Part shown: piece after piece, positions 5,718 to 6,364 of the stretch
Position numbering within the stretch: the first letter of the stretch is position 1
Layout: each line of letters starts with the position of its first letter
Made by a program: the position numbers and the translations under genes
Assembly (NCBI GenBank): GCA_023458855.1
Contig: JAEWWQ010000151.1
Span: 1-6,364, forward strand
Direction: 5' to 3'
Source of the DNA: Bacillota bacterium
GTDB taxonomy: Bacteria; Bacillota; Clostridia; Lachnospirales; Lachnospiraceae
Length of the DNA: 6,364 bases
The notes under the pieces: model-generated
The model's input: the letters and a program-made list of their open reading frames with translations, nothing else
The model's database searches: none
Told to the model about the DNA's origin: nothing

Positions 5718-6364
5718 CCGTATAAAATTATACCATGTCGGAACAGGATTCCTCATATTATGATACCAATTAAGAATATCCTTTGCCTGATTTATCATAG
5801 TGTCAATTTTACTTTGTCCGAAGGGAATTGCCCACGAAACGGTCGAAAGAGTGTTACTTGAAATATAAAGTACTAGCAATCGCCAGAAGTTCATTGGCAC
5901 ATCATTATTAAAATAACCGTTTACCATACCCGAAGCGAATAATGGTACTTTTTGCGCACACCATACGATGCGATTGAACTCCTCCCATGGATCGCCATAA
6001 TCATTACGGTCAAAGTCAATAATTATCAATTTTCCCTCATTATCAATCATCATATTTCCGATATGATAATCACCGTGCTGATAGCATTGCGGGCGGTCTT
6101 TCAACAGATGACGATTTGCATTTATATAATCTATAAAGACTTGTCCATTTTCATATTTTACCGGGCACTCATTGTACATTTGAATGTTTCGGTTGATTTT
6201 ACGATTAAAGTGGATATCCCACTCCTCTTGCATTAACGAAGTCGGTACAGAATGAATCTTTTTTAAAATCCGACCTGCCTCAAGTCCATATATATACTGC
6301 TCTGTATCAGACAAAAAGGGAACCATTTCTTCGGCATCTTTTCCTTCAATCCAGCTTTGCAGAG
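5715..6364 (-). CDS. Aminoglycoside phosphotransferase (APH) family protein, 5' end off the right edge
   Basis: The frame is open to the right edge, so about 216 C-terminal codons are visible and the N-terminal nucleotide-binding lobe is missing. An internal ATG at 6326 is not the start, because the frame continues upstream as LQSWIEGKDAEEMVPFLSD, a typical APH-family linker. Catalytic motifs, numbered from that internal Met, are CYQHGDYHIGNMMID (His84, Asp86, Asn91), the HGDxHxxN kinase loop, and IIIDFDRNDYGDPWEEF with Asp104, the metal-binding DFG-like segment. The helical tail ending IPFGQSKIDTMINQ and PTWYNFIR resembles Bacillus YcbJ-type uncharacterised phosphotransferases more than classic resistance enzymes, so I would not call it an aminoglycoside resistance gene. 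The fold predicts ATP-dependent phosphorylation of a small molecule hydroxyl group; the substrate is unknown. Confidence 0.87.
   Translation of the reverse strand, partial: LQSWIEGKDAEEMVPFLSDTEQYIYGLEAGRILKKIHSVPTSLMQEEWDIHFNRKINRNIQMYNECPVKYENGQVFIDYINANRHLLKDRPQCYQHGDYHIGNMMIDNEGKLIIIDFDRNDYGDPWEEFNRIVWCAQKVPLFASGMVNGYFNNDVPMNFWRLLVLYISSNTLSTVSWAIPFGQSKIDTMINQAKDILNWYHNMRNPVPTWYNFIR

Noticed and set aside
5628..6236. Plus-strand ORFs 5628-5861 and 5952-6236
   Set aside because: Both are wholly or largely antisense to the phosphotransferase gene, which carries clear catalytic motifs on the minus strand.
5715..6364. Aminoglycoside resistance gene
   Set aside because: Only the general APH kinase motifs are present. 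The tail resembles uncharacterised housekeeping-type phosphotransferases, and no resistance subclass signature is recognisable.

Overview
The window looks like chromosomal DNA from a low-GC, Gram-positive Clostridia member, most likely Lachnospiraceae. The pointers are an AddB-type (not RecB-type) nuclease subunit, strong GGAGG-like ribosome binding sites, AT-rich spacers, extended -10 promoters, and proteins that read like Lachnospiraceae versions of their families. The genus cannot be fixed from sequence alone. All convincing genes lie on the minus strand, so transcription runs from high to low coordinates.

In transcription order: a 5'-truncated APH-fold phosphotransferase (5715-6364); a divergent RpiB/LacA/LacB-family protein (4935-5567); a 444-base spacer with a consensus-like promoter, a 22-codon ORF with a ribosome binding site, an intrinsic terminator and a separate perfect 14-bp inverted repeat (4492-4934); a stand-alone Cas3-type HD nuclease domain without helicase or other cas genes (3997-4491); a leader of about 230 nt with a promoter, a 35-codon ORF and a terminator-like hairpin (3758-3964); a MATE efflux transporter whose last ~52 codons are displaced by a one-base frameshift (2358-3700); a uracil permease of the NCS2 family (1006-2280); an intrinsic terminator that also carries a promoter (941-1002); and the N-terminal 305 codons of AddB (1-916).

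The genes do not form one pathway. They look like single-gene transcription units set head to tail, several with their own extended -10 promoter (TGGTATAMT-like) and some with an intrinsic terminator. Uracil uptake and AddAB recombinational repair are housekeeping. The phosphotransferase, the sugar-isomerase-like protein, the orphan HD fragment and the MATE pump look more like accessory or decaying content. No complete CRISPR system, mobile element, tRNA or rRNA is visible. The most interesting material is non-obvious: two small ORFs whose stop codons lie inside terminator hairpins, and a promoter whose -10 box forms one arm of the upstream gene's terminator.
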